A stretch of DNA of 64,000 nt. It comes from Marivita hallyeonensis. GTDB lineage: Bacteria > Pseudomonadota > Alphaproteobacteria > Rhodobacterales > Rhodobacteraceae. The notes below the pieces were generated by a model. It did not search any database, was not told the DNA's origin, and worked only from the letters and a program-made list of their open reading frames with translations. This document shows positions 17,100-25,236 of this stretch, one piece after another; the first letter of the stretch is position 1; each line of letters starts with the position of its first letter. Both the position numbers and the translations under genes were made by a program. The stretch covers positions 682,001 through 746,000 of the forward strand of contig NZ_FQXC01000002.1 of NCBI RefSeq assembly GCF_900129875.1, given 5' to 3'.

Positions 17100-18287
17100 A
17101 TGAAACTCTCAACTCTTGTGACCGCATCGGTGCTGGCGCTTGCCGCCGCCCCGGTCGTGGCCGCGGACAAGACCATCAATATCGCCGGATTCGGCGCCTC
17201 GTCTGGCGTCGTGGGCATCTTCGGCCAAAACTCGGGTGCGGCGATGGCTGCGGCCGTGGAAAAGATCAACGCCGAAGGCGGCGTGACGCTTGCCGATGGC
17301 TCCAAAGCGATGCTTGCGACCGAATTCTACGACGACCGCTGCAATGCCGAAGAGGGCATTTCGGTCCTGCGCCGCATTGCCTCAACCGATGCGCTGGTCG
17401 CGGTTGGTCCGACCTGCTCGAACGTGGCCGAGCCGCTCTTCGGTATTCTTCAAGCCAAGGTCGATGATGCGGGCGATACGGGTCTGCAATTCCCGGTCTT
17501 CACCGATGTCGCAATCAAGGGCGGCCTCGCTGGCATCTCGGAATGGGTATTCCGCAACACGCCGTCCGAAGCGACAATGTACGACAACCTTTTCGCCTGG
17601 ATTCGCGAAACCCATCCCGACGCGAAAACCATCTATGGCGGCGTGGAAGAGGACTTCGCCCATTCCCGCTTCACTTGGTACTCGGTGATGAAGACCGCGG
17701 CCGAAGCCCATGGGTTCGAGGTTGTCGGGGAAGCGCAGTGGTTGCTGAACGACACCAATTTTTCAAACCAGGCCCGCGGCATGCGCCGGGCGGAGCCGGA
17801 TGTCGTCGCGATTTCCGCACACCCCTTCACGACTTGCGGGATGCTGCGCGAAATGGATCGCCAGCGGATCGAACCCAAAGTTCTGGTTGGGCTGACCTCA
17901 TCTTCGTCGCTTGAAACGCTGACTGGCTGCGCCAATGAGGCCGAAGGCATCATCATCCCGACCTCATTTGCTCCGGTCAACGACGAAGCCAAAGCCGCCG
18001 CAGCCGCTGTCGAAGCCAAGGGTGGCCAACTTGACCTGCACAGCGCGTCGGCTTGGGAAAACATCATGATCCTGAAGGACGTGATCGAAGCCGCCGGTAT
18101 CGAAGGAACTGCCGAGAGCCTTGAGGAAGACCGCCGCAAGATCCGCGACGGGCTTGCCACCCTGACAGAAGCGCCGGGCCTTCTGGGCGCGAACAAGCGG
18201 ATGCCCGATGGCGAAGCCGTCAAACCGTATGTCTTCGTCAACGCCGAAAGTGGCAACTGGGAAGTTCTGCACAATCCCGGCAGCTGA
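17100..18287 (+). CDS. ABC transporter substrate-binding protein, LivK type
   Basis: This 395-residue periplasmic protein has a Sec signal peptide (residues 1-22, ALAAAPVVAADK) and a type 1 periplasmic-binding fold (Peripla_BP_6). It contains GFGASSGVVGIFGQNSGAAM at the ligand entrance and a DDRC segment. The ATG at 17100 follows GGAGG. It is the only binding protein of a locus with two full permease and ATPase sets. Family members bind branched-chain amino acids, urea, amides or small aromatic acids; the diverged entrance loop argues against a plain leucine binder. The substrate is unknown. Confidence 0.9.
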   Translation: MKLSTLVTASVLALAAAPVVAADKTINIAGFGASSGVVGIFGQNSGAAMAAAVEKINAEGGVTLADGSKAMLATEFYDDRCNAEEGISVLRRIASTDALVAVGPTCSNVAEPLFGILQAKVDDAGDTGLQFPVFTDVAIKGGLAGISEWVFRNTPSEATMYDNLFAWIRETHPDAKTIYGGVEEDFAHSRFTWYSVMKTAAEAHGFEVVGEAQWLLNDTNFSNQARGMRRAEPDVVAISAHPFTTCGMLREMDRQRIEPKVLVGLTSSSSLETLTGCANEAEGIIIPTSFAPVNDEAKAAAAAVEAKGGQLDLHSASAWENIMILKDVIEAAGIEGTAESLEEDRRKIRDGLATLTEAPGLLGANKRMPDGEAVKPYVFVNAESGNWEVLHNPGS

Positions 18288-18297
18288 CCCGATCACT

Positions 18298-18323
18298 CCG
18301 GGCGCGTCCTCCCGCGCGTCCGG
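18298..18323 (+). other. Intercistronic hairpin after the LivK-type gene
   Basis: A GC stem of CCGG plus GCGCG pairs with CGCGC and CCGG across a TCCTCC loop, with a two-base GT bulge, 11 bases after the binding-protein stop. No T-run follows, so it probably stabilises the upstream mRNA or reduces read-through, giving more binding protein than permease. Confidence 0.55.
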
Positions 18324-18356
18324 AAATTCTTTCCGCCGAATCTGAGGGGCTGACCC

Positions 18357-19247
18357 ATGGACTATTTCTTTTTCATCGACCTGATCCAGTCAACAGTGGA
18401 CGGCCTTCTCTTCGGCACCACCTACGCGCTGATCGGTATTGGTTTCACGCTCATCTTCGGGGTTATGCGCAAGCTGAACCTGGCCTACGGAGCGGCCGCG
18501 CTTGCGGGGACTTATATCGGCCTCGTCCTGTTTCTGACATTCGACGCGCATCCGGCGATTGTCTTTCTCGCCTCCGCCCTCGGATCGGGCGCGATCGGAC
18601 TCGTCGTCTATCTTTGCTGCTTTCGTTTCACGCCAACGCACTACCCCATGGCATCGCTGCTGGCCTCCGTGGGCATGCTACTCTTCATCGATGAGGTGGT
18701 GATCCATGCCAGCCACGGCCTGCCCTACCCTTACCCATCCGTCTTCCGTGACGCGATCATCGAGGCGGGCGACATCTGGATCCGGGGCGATCTGCTTTTC
18801 GTCTTCTTCATGTGCGTCGTTGCGATGGCGATCCTATTCTGGCTTTTGTACCGCACGCCGCTTGGGCTTGCGACACGGGCCGTCAGTCAACAGCCACGCG
18901 CCGCACAGCTCTGCGGGATCGACGTGACCCGTGTAAACATGATGACCTTCGGCATCGCGGGTATCCTTGGCGGGATTGCCGGTGCGATGACCGCTGCCGC
19001 CGTCGGTGTTCTTTCCCCCGTCATTGCGATGGGCTTGACCGTGAAAGGCCTCATCGTCGTTGTGATCGGCGGGTTGGGGTCGATCCCCGGCGCGATCATC
19101 GGCGGGCTTCTTGTCGGTGCGGCGGAGAACATCTTCCTGCTGCTGCGCGGCGTCACCGAGCGCGACATCTACGTGATGCTCTTGCTCTTCATCTTCCTCA
19201 CCCTGCGTCCCGGCGGCCTCTTCGGCTCGGCCCAGACGCGCGACTAG
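18357..19247 (+). CDS. Branched-chain-type ABC permease, LivH type (set 1)
   Basis: This 296-residue inner-membrane protein of the BPD_transp_2 family starts after a GAGGGG box. It carries the LivH hallmark near the N-terminus (TTYALIGIGFTLIFGVMRKLNLAYG) and a cytoplasmic loop GLATRAVSQQPRAAQLCGID near 175-195. Several hydrophobic helices fill the rest, ending in GGLFGS. It pairs with the LivM-type permease 12 bp downstream. It is paralogous to the gene at 21661, with the same N-terminal motif but clearly different sequence, so the duplication is old or the sets were joined from two sources. Confidence 0.9.
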   Translation: MDYFFFIDLIQSTVDGLLFGTTYALIGIGFTLIFGVMRKLNLAYGAAALAGTYIGLVLFLTFDAHPAIVFLASALGSGAIGLVVYLCCFRFTPTHYPMASLLASVGMLLFIDEVVIHASHGLPYPYPSVFRDAIIEAGDIWIRGDLLFVFFMCVVAMAILFWLLYRTPLGLATRAVSQQPRAAQLCGIDVTRVNMMTFGIAGILGGIAGAMTAAAVGVLSPVIAMGLTVKGLIVVVIGGLGSIPGAIIGGLLVGAAENIFLLLRGVTERDIYVMLLLFIFLTLRPGGLFGSAQTRD

Positions 19248-19259
19248 GAGGCGTCTATC

Positions 19260-20174
19260 ATGGATTTCTACCTCGGCCTTCTCCAGATCATCGGCGTTCA
19301 TACGCTTTTGGGACTATCGGCCTACGTCGTCCTGCTGACCGGGCAGGTCAGCATGGCGCAGGCGGGCTTCTACGCCATCGGTGCCTATGTCGCGGCCATG
19401 TGCACAGCGATGTTCGGTTTCCACATCCTTCCCGCGATCCTTGTCGCCGGGTTCCTCACTGCAGCCGTAGCCTGCGTCGTCGGCTTCCCGGCGTTGCGGG
19501 TGAAGGGGTTGATGCTGGTCGTCGCCACACTGGCTTTCGGTGAGATGGTTCGACTGTTCTTTTTCAACTTCACCTGGCAGGTGGAGCGCGGCGGAGAACT
19601 GATCGGTCCGAACGGAGCAGAAGGCTTCCGCGCGATCCGCTTCTTCCCGGAAAATGGCTGGGAGATCTGGCACGTCACCGGCTTCATCTGGATCGTGGTC
19701 GCCGTCGTGATGGGCGCGCTTTGGTGGATCGACAATACCCGCGCAGGTGCCGTTCTTCGGGCTGTAGGCCACGACGAGACGGCCGCACAGTCCATCGGGC
19801 TGAACCTGACCGCCGTCAAAGTCGGCGCGATGACCCTTGGCGGCATGATCGCGGGGATGGGCGGCGGCATCTATGCCCACACGGTGACCCACATCGAACA
19901 TCTGGTCTTTGGGGTTCTCCTGGCGACCTTCGCAATCGCCTACCCGATCCTTGGCGGCCTGGGGTCTGTCTTCGGCACGCTGATCGCGGTGATCTTTATC
20001 CAGGGCTTTCTGGTCGAAGGCCTCCGGTTCCTTGGCGACTGGCGCTCGCTGCTCTTTGGCGCGCTGATCGTTCTGGCCATGAATTTCCGACCCACGGGTC
20101 TTCTGGGCGAACGGATGCCGCGCATCTTCAAACGCCGCACCGGTGAAAAGCTCGAATTGAAGGAGGCCGAATGA
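19260..20174 (+). CDS. Branched-chain-type ABC permease, LivM type (set 1)
   Basis: This 304-residue permease has the LivM N-terminal pattern LLTGQVSMAQAGFYAIGAY, the central ERGGELIGPNGAEGFRAIR loop and the coupling loop AVGHDETAAQSIGLNL near 163-178. It forms the heteromeric channel with the preceding LivH-type protein. Its stop overlaps the following ATPase start (ATGA), so they are translated together. An AGGAGG box lies about ten bases ahead of its start. Confidence 0.9.
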   Translation: MDFYLGLLQIIGVHTLLGLSAYVVLLTGQVSMAQAGFYAIGAYVAAMCTAMFGFHILPAILVAGFLTAAVACVVGFPALRVKGLMLVVATLAFGEMVRLFFFNFTWQVERGGELIGPNGAEGFRAIRFFPENGWEIWHVTGFIWIVVAVVMGALWWIDNTRAGAVLRAVGHDETAAQSIGLNLTAVKVGAMTLGGMIAGMGGGIYAHTVTHIEHLVFGVLLATFAIAYPILGGLGSVFGTLIAVIFIQGFLVEGLRFLGDWRSLLFGALIVLAMNFRPTGLLGERMPRIFKRRTGEKLELKEAE

Positions 20175-20944
20175 TGCTGACGCTTGAAAACCTTTCCAAG
20201 CATTTCGGCGGCGTGCGAGCAGTTGATGACGTGAGCCTGACCATCAAGGAAGGCGAAATCTTTGGCCTGATCGGCCCCAACGGATCGGGCAAGTCGACGA
20301 CTGTCAACCTGATCACCGGCCTCTACACGCCGACGGCGGGCACGGTCAGCCTCGATGGTTGGGACCTGACAGCCCTGCCACAACACAGCCGCACCTCGCG
20401 TGGTGTCGCGCGAACGTTCCAGAACATCCGCCTTTTCGGCAACCTGACCGTCGCGCAGAACCTGTGGGTCGCACAGAACGGGCATGAACAGCGCCGAGAA
20501 CACTTCCTGTCGCGCTGGTTCAAACCGGGCGGCGAACATGGGCCGGACATCGACGAGCTGCTGCAGTTCTCGCGCCTCTATTCCAAGCGTGATGTGCTGG
20601 CGGGCAACCTGTCCTTTGGCGAGATGCGCCGATTGGAAATGGCGCGTGCGCTGGCCTCCGCCCCTCGTGTTCTTCTGCTGGATGAACCGGCGGCAGGCGC
20701 AAGCCTCGAGGACGCAGAGCTTCTGGCCGAGCGCATCCGCGCGGTGCGTGACCAAGGTGTCACGGTCTTGCTGATCGAGCACATGATGGAGCTTGTCATG
20801 GGCATCACCGATCGCCTCGCGGTGCTCAACTTTGGACAGAAGATCGCCGAAGGCACGCCAAGTGACATTCAGGACGATCCACAGGTCCGTGCCGCCTATC
20901 TGGGCAGCGGCCATGACGAAAAGATGGAGAGAGCCAGTGCTTGA
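20171..20944 (+). CDS. Branched-chain-type ABC ATPase, LivG type (set 1)
   Basis: This 257-residue ATPase has Walker A GPNGSGKST (about 36-44), Q-loop ARTFQNIRLF, signature LSFGEMRRLEMARAL and Walker B VLLLDEPAAGA. The signature reads LSFGE rather than LSGGE, as is common in LivG. The BCA_ABC_TP_C extension at the C-terminus (DIQDDPQVRAAYLG) confirms the branched-chain subfamily. It works with the LivF-type ATPase, whose start overlaps its end by 8 bp. Confidence 0.9.
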   Translation: MMLTLENLSKHFGGVRAVDDVSLTIKEGEIFGLIGPNGSGKSTTVNLITGLYTPTAGTVSLDGWDLTALPQHSRTSRGVARTFQNIRLFGNLTVAQNLWVAQNGHEQRREHFLSRWFKPGGEHGPDIDELLQFSRLYSKRDVLAGNLSFGEMRRLEMARALASAPRVLLLDEPAAGASLEDAELLAERIRAVRDQGVTVLLIEHMMELVMGITDRLAVLNFGQKIAEGTPSDIQDDPQVRAAYLGSGHDEKMERASA

Positions 20945-21656
20945 GATCCGTGACATCAAGACCTCTTACGGCAAGATCGCCGCGCTGAAGGGCGTCTCGC
21001 TCGACATTCATGACGGCGGATTGACCTGTCTGCTTGGCCCCAACGGAGCGGGTAAGACGACGCTGATCTGGACTATTGCCGGCATTCTGAAGGCGCAGGG
21101 CGGGTCGATGAAGATCGAAGGAGAGAATATTCTTGGCCTGAAACCGCACCAGATCGTGTCCAAGGGGATCGTGACCGTGCCCGAGAACCGGCTGGTCTTT
21201 CCCGACATGAGCGTACGCGACAACCTGATCGCCGGTGCCTTCTCGCGACGCAAGGAAAAGGGCGGCGTCGAGGGCGATCTGGAAGACGTTCTGACCCGCT
21301 TCCCACGCCTTCGCGAGCGGTCCGAGCAATTGGCAGGAACGCTTTCGGGCGGCGAACAGCAGATGCTGGCGGTCGGGCGCGCGTTGATGGCAAAGCCGAA
21401 GATCCTGCTGATGGACGAACCGTCGACAGGTCTGGCCCCGATCATCGTGGAGGAAATCTTCGAGATCATCGGGGGATTGCGCGACGAGGGTCGCACGATC
21501 TTTCTTGTCGAACAGAACGCACATATGGCGCTGAAATACGCCAACCGCTTCTACCTTCTCGAACAAGGCAAGGTCACGTTCAGCGGCGAGCCGGGTGCGG
21601 TCGACCATGATGAGGTGATCCAGCGCGCCTATCTCGGGGCGCGCAAGGCGAGCTGA
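20937..21656 (+). CDS. Branched-chain-type ABC ATPase, LivF type (set 1)
   Basis: This 239-residue ATPase begins at a GTG (20937) preceded by GGAGAG; starts further upstream would lie well inside the LivG-type gene. Walker A GPNGAGKTT, signature LSGGEQQM and Walker B ILLMDEPSTGL are intact, and the VPENRLVFPDMSVRDNL segment is typical of LivF. It completes set 1. The second permease gene follows after only 4 bp, so both sets are on one transcript. Confidence 0.9.
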   Translation: MLEIRDIKTSYGKIAALKGVSLDIHDGGLTCLLGPNGAGKTTLIWTIAGILKAQGGSMKIEGENILGLKPHQIVSKGIVTVPENRLVFPDMSVRDNLIAGAFSRRKEKGGVEGDLEDVLTRFPRLRERSEQLAGTLSGGEQQMLAVGRALMAKPKILLMDEPSTGLAPIIVEEIFEIIGGLRDEGRTIFLVEQNAHMALKYANRFYLLEQGKVTFSGEPGAVDHDEVIQRAYLGARKAS

Positions 21657-21660
21657 TGAA

Positions 21661-22548
21661 ATGCTGGATCTCGTTCAGAACACCTTGGACGGGATCGCGG
21701 CGGGGTCGGCTTACGCCCTCCTCGCCATTGGCTTTACGCTGATTTTCGGCGTCATGCGGCGGCTCAACATCGCGTTTGGGCCGTCGATCATGGTGGGAAT
21801 CTTCCTTGGCGCCTGGGTCCACGTCCAATGGTCAGCTGGCCTGATCGAGGCGGCTTTGGCCACTTTCATTGGTGCACTTTTGGCCTCCATCTATATCGAG
21901 CGGCTCTCCTTTGCTGCGATCCGCGGTGACGCCGCTTTGGCATCGATGGCGTCGAGCTTCGCTCTCTGGATGCAGCTGGAACAAGGTGTATCCCTGGCCT
22001 TCCCAGGGCGCACGACAGCCTTTCCCACGCTCCCGCCGTTGCCGGACATCCAGATCGCTGGCCTCTTCCTTGGCGGTGACGACTTGCTTGTGCTCCTATC
22101 GGCCGGGCTGGTTCTGTTGGTGCTGCACCGGTTGATCTACCACAGCCATTTCGGGTTGGAGATGCGTGCGCTGGCGGACAGCGCCGAGGCCGCTGCCGTA
22201 TCGCGGATCAACATCAATCGCGTCGCTTTTCTGACGTTCTGCCTCGCCGCGCTCGTCGGTGCAGTGGCAGGGCTGCTGATTGCGGCCACCGACGGTCAGA
22301 TCACGCCAAAGTTCGGTCTTTGGGCCACCATGAAAGGGCTGATCGCCATGATGATCGGCGGGCTCGGGTCGCTTCGCGGGGCGCTTTTGGGCGGGCTGGT
22401 TCTGGGCATCGTCGAAGCCCAAGCACAATGGTACCTCGGGGCGGCAGCGCGCGAGATCGTGGTGTATGGGCTTCTCTTCCTCTGCCTCATCGTATTGCCC
22501 GGTGGGATTGCAGGCGTCCGCGATACCGGCGCAGAGCGGAAGCTTTGA
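21661..22548 (+). CDS. Branched-chain-type ABC permease, LivH type (set 2)
   Basis: This 295-residue permease has the LivH motif GSAYALLAIGFTLIFGVMRR near residues 18-37 and the coupling loop FGLEMRALADSAEAAAVSRI near 163-182. It starts four bases after the set 1 LivF stop. Sequence differs widely from set 1 LivH outside the common motifs. It belongs to a second channel in the same transcript, for which no second binding-protein gene exists in the window. It may share the single binding protein or use one encoded elsewhere. Confidence 0.9.
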   Translation: MLDLVQNTLDGIAAGSAYALLAIGFTLIFGVMRRLNIAFGPSIMVGIFLGAWVHVQWSAGLIEAALATFIGALLASIYIERLSFAAIRGDAALASMASSFALWMQLEQGVSLAFPGRTTAFPTLPPLPDIQIAGLFLGGDDLLVLLSAGLVLLVLHRLIYHSHFGLEMRALADSAEAAAVSRININRVAFLTFCLAALVGAVAGLLIAATDGQITPKFGLWATMKGLIAMMIGGLGSLRGALLGGLVLGIVEAQAQWYLGAAAREIVVYGLLFLCLIVLPGGIAGVRDTGAERKL

Positions 22549-22549
22549 C

Positions 22550-23440
22550 ATGGACCCGTTCCTGACATCGGTGCTGTCCAACATCGGCCTGTTCTCCTTC
22601 CTCGCCCTGTCCGCGTGGCTCTTGCTGATTGGCGGGGAGATCAGCTTTGGCCAGCAGGCATATTTTGCCATTGGCGCCTATGCCTCGGGAATCGCCAGCG
22701 CCGTCTGGGGGTGGCCGTTTGCAGTCGCACTGGCTTTGGGCACCGCGCTTGGCGCTGGCATCGGAGCTTTGGTCGCCTGGCCCGCGGCGCGGCTTTCCGG
22801 CGTGCACTACGCCATCGCGACGCTCGCCTTTGCAGAGCTGACCCGCGCCAGTCTCAACGTTTTTCGCTACCAGAGAGACATCGACGGCTACCTCACCGGA
22901 CCCGACGGCGCGAACGGATTTCGCGATATCCGCTGGGTCTACGAAGCTGGCATCGCGCCGGGGACGTATCTCGCGATTATCGCCACGTTGCTTCTGCTCG
23001 TGATCGTACTCATCTGGCTGGCGGCGCGGCTGAATGTCATGGCGCAACTGCGCATGGTCGGCGAAGACCCCATCCTTGCGGGCATGCAGGGCATACGCGT
23101 CCTGCGCTGGAAGATCGGCGCGGCAGCCGCGGCGGGCGGGGTCGCCGGATTGGGCGGCGCCCTCTTCGCGCACATGGCGACATATGTAGAGCCTGCTCAG
23201 TTCAGTGTTATGACCGGCGTTCACGCGGTCGCCTACGGGCTGATCGGGGGCCTTGGCACCGCTATTGGCCCGCTTCTGGGCGTGTTGATCGACGTTGGTC
23301 TTCTGGAGTCGCTCAGGTCGCTCGCGGCCTACCGGATGATTGTCTTCGGGGGGCTGGTCGCGATCATTCTGATCCTGCGGCCACGGGGCATTCTCGACGA
23401 AACTCTTGTCACAAAGGTGCGATCGTGGGCGCGGCGCTAG
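22550..23440 (+). CDS. Branched-chain-type ABC permease, LivM type (set 2)
   Basis: This 296-residue permease starts at the ATG at 22550 (MDPFLTSVLSNIG), immediately after the preceding stop; the longer frame from 22466 overlaps the LivH-type gene and is rejected. It contains the LivM pattern LLIGGEISFGQQAYFAIGAY and LTGPDGANGFRDIR. Its 3' end overlaps the following ATPase start by 16 bp. Confidence 0.88.
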   Translation: MDPFLTSVLSNIGLFSFLALSAWLLLIGGEISFGQQAYFAIGAYASGIASAVWGWPFAVALALGTALGAGIGALVAWPAARLSGVHYAIATLAFAELTRASLNVFRYQRDIDGYLTGPDGANGFRDIRWVYEAGIAPGTYLAIIATLLLLVIVLIWLAARLNVMAQLRMVGEDPILAGMQGIRVLRWKIGAAAAAGGVAGLGGALFAHMATYVEPAQFSVMTGVHAVAYGLIGGLGTAIGPLLGVLIDVGLLESLRSLAAYRMIVFGGLVAIILILRPRGILDETLVTKVRSWARR

Positions 23441-24165
23441 AGATCACCGATCTGACGCTTCGATTCGGCGGAGTGTTGGCACTGGACGCGGTCGATCTGT
23501 CAGTCGCATCGAACACCGTAATGGGTGTTGCTGGCCCGATCGGATCGGGCAAGTCGAGCCTGATCAATGTCCTGACGGGTCACTATCCAGCACAAGGATC
23601 AGTTTGTTTCCAAGGACGCCCGATTGCGCATCTGACACCACCTGAACGCGCAAGGCTGGGCATCGTGAGGACGTTTCAGACACCGCGCGTCTATCGTCGG
23701 ATGAGCATCCTCGAAAACATGCGCGCGGCGTTGCACGCGACCAGACACCTGTTTCAAGGACCGTCAGCGCGACGCCGCGAAGACGCGCATCTGCGCGACG
23801 GACTGGCCGTCTTTGGGCTTGACCACGTGGCACATGAATTGCCGGACAGACTAACCCAATTCGAACTGCGGCTCCTCGAAATGGCGCGGGCGCACGTGAC
23901 TGGTGCAAGGTTGCTGCTCCTCGATGAACCGGCGGCCGGTGCGACTTCAGAAGAAGCGCGGCAACTAAGCCGCGCCATGACCGAACATCTGATCCCGGGG
24001 CGCACGGTTGTCCTTGTCGAGCATCGGATCGACTTGCTGCGCGCGCTCTGCACCGATCTCGTCGTGTTGCAGGCAGGACGGAAGATCGGCTTCGGAACAC
24101 CGGACTCGGTCCTGGCGCGGCCGGATATTCGTGCCTGCCTGATGGGAGACCCGGTCGATGCTTGA
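23425..24165 (+). CDS. Branched-chain-type ABC ATPase, LivG type (set 2), with degenerate signature motif
   Basis: This 246-residue ATPase starts at a GTG (23425) overlapping the LivM-type gene and begins VGAALEITDLTLRFGG. Walker A GPIGSGKSS and Walker B LLLLDEPAAGA are intact. The ABC signature region reads LTQFELRLLEMARA where LSGGE or LSFGE is expected, so the second ATP site formed with its partner may be weakened. The Q-loop (VRTFQTPRVYRRMS) is normal. The oddity suggests asymmetric ATP hydrolysis in this LivG/LivF pair. The call of a LivG-type ATPase is firm; the functional effect is inference. Confidence 0.87.
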   Translation: MGAALEITDLTLRFGGVLALDAVDLSVASNTVMGVAGPIGSGKSSLINVLTGHYPAQGSVCFQGRPIAHLTPPERARLGIVRTFQTPRVYRRMSILENMRAALHATRHLFQGPSARRREDAHLRDGLAVFGLDHVAHELPDRLTQFELRLLEMARAHVTGARLLLLDEPAAGATSEEARQLSRAMTEHLIPGRTVVLVEHRIDLLRALCTDLVVLQAGRKIGFGTPDSVLARPDIRACLMGDPVDA

Positions 24166-24847
24166 GGTGAAGGGCCTGACCGTTACGTGGCGCGGGGAGT
24201 CAGTCATCGACGATGCCAGCTTCTCCGTTCAACCCGGTGAGATTGTGGTTCTCACCGGCGCGAACGGATCCGGCAAGTCCAGCCTAATTAGGGCGGTGAT
24301 CGGTCTCACGCCCGTGAAACGCGGTCGCGTTTTGTGGCATGGGCGCGAGGTGACCAAGCAACCTTTCCACAAGCGGGACGGCATGGCGTTGGTGCCCGAG
24401 GGCCGTCAGTTGGCGCCGACACTGACCGTTGAAGAAACCCTGCTTCTCAGCGCGGGACGCGGAGGTGCCAAGAAACGCCACGCGGACTTGCAGAACACTC
24501 TACACCGGTTTCCCATCCTCGCGGCGCGCCTCGGTCAACCAGCCGGGACGCTGTCGGGCGGCGAGGCGCAGATGCTGAGCCTCGCACGCGCGCTTGTCGG
24601 GCGACCGAGGTTGATTGTGCTGGATGAACCGACCCTGGGCCTGTCCCCGGCGGCGGCGAAGGACGCTTTTTCTATGATGAACGGTCTGCGCGACGACGGG
24701 ATCGGACTTCTGCTCACCGATCAGGACAGTCGCGCCGCTCTTGCGCTTGCTGACCGCGCCTTCGTGCTTGAAGACCGGCGCCTGCGTCCGATCACCCCAA
24801 CTGACCACAAGACATCCAAACAGGAGCCCACTGCATGTTCCGCTTGA
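24158..24847 (+). CDS. Branched-chain-type ABC ATPase, LivF type (set 2)
   Basis: This 229-residue ATPase has Walker A GANGSGKSS, signature LSGGEAQM and Walker B LIVLDEPTLGL, and the LivF-like VPEGRQLAPTLTVEETL segment. It overlaps the upstream LivG-type gene by 8 bp and the downstream secreted-protein gene by 13 bp. In the heterodimer its intact signature would close the LivG Walker A site. Length is slightly below the usual 235-240 residues. Confidence 0.88.
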   Translation: MLEVKGLTVTWRGESVIDDASFSVQPGEIVVLTGANGSGKSSLIRAVIGLTPVKRGRVLWHGREVTKQPFHKRDGMALVPEGRQLAPTLTVEETLLLSAGRGGAKKRHADLQNTLHRFPILAARLGQPAGTLSGGEAQMLSLARALVGRPRLIVLDEPTLGLSPAAAKDAFSMMNGLRDDGIGLLLTDQDSRAALALADRAFVLEDRRLRPITPTDHKTSKQEPTACSA

Positions 24848-25236
24848 CCCTCGCCGCCCTCATCTCGCTCGCCTCCCCAGCCGTGGCCGACCGGATTATT
24901 GCGGACGCCAACTGTGCACCAACCGAGATCGACCTGCGATTCAACTGTGAGTTCAACCTCACCCAAAACGGCGTACCGGTTGAAGGCGCCTCATTCACAA
25001 TCAAGCCGGACATGCCGTCGATGCCGATGGCGCATAATATCCCACCCGTTCCGGCCGACATCACCGAGAGGCCAGGCGCGTATGTTGCCGTCCTTGACCT
25101 GCAAATGCTGGGCGACTGGACGCTGACACTGGACGTCAGCGCGCCACGCCGCGACCGGATCGTCCTGTCCCAAATATTCGACGACGCGGCTTCCGACCAT
25201 CTGCCCACGGAGCATTCCGGTCACAGCTCCGACTAG
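24835..25236 (+). CDS. Small secreted protein, YtkA/FixH-like beta-sandwich
   Basis: This 133-residue protein has a signal peptide (1-18, LISLASPAVAD) and one domain resembling YtkA-like folds. The key stretch is DMPSMPMAHNIPPV followed by GAYVAVLDLQMLGDWTLTLDV. The Met- and His-rich loop and a His-rich tail (HLPTEHSGHSSD) hint at metal binding, which is not shown. Its start overlaps the last ATPase gene, so it belongs to the transporter transcript, perhaps as a periplasmic accessory. Its stop shares the CTAG palindrome with the stop of the convergent LysR gene. Confidence 0.75.
   Translation: MFRLTLAALISLASPAVADRIIADANCAPTEIDLRFNCEFNLTQNGVPVEGASFTIKPDMPSMPMAHNIPPVPADITERPGAYVAVLDLQMLGDWTLTLDVSAPRRDRIVLSQIFDDAASDHLPTEHSGHSSD

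Noticed and set aside
19940-20959. A 339-codon minus-strand open frame
   Set aside because: It is antisense to the LivM- and LivG-type genes, which are supported by motifs and coupling.
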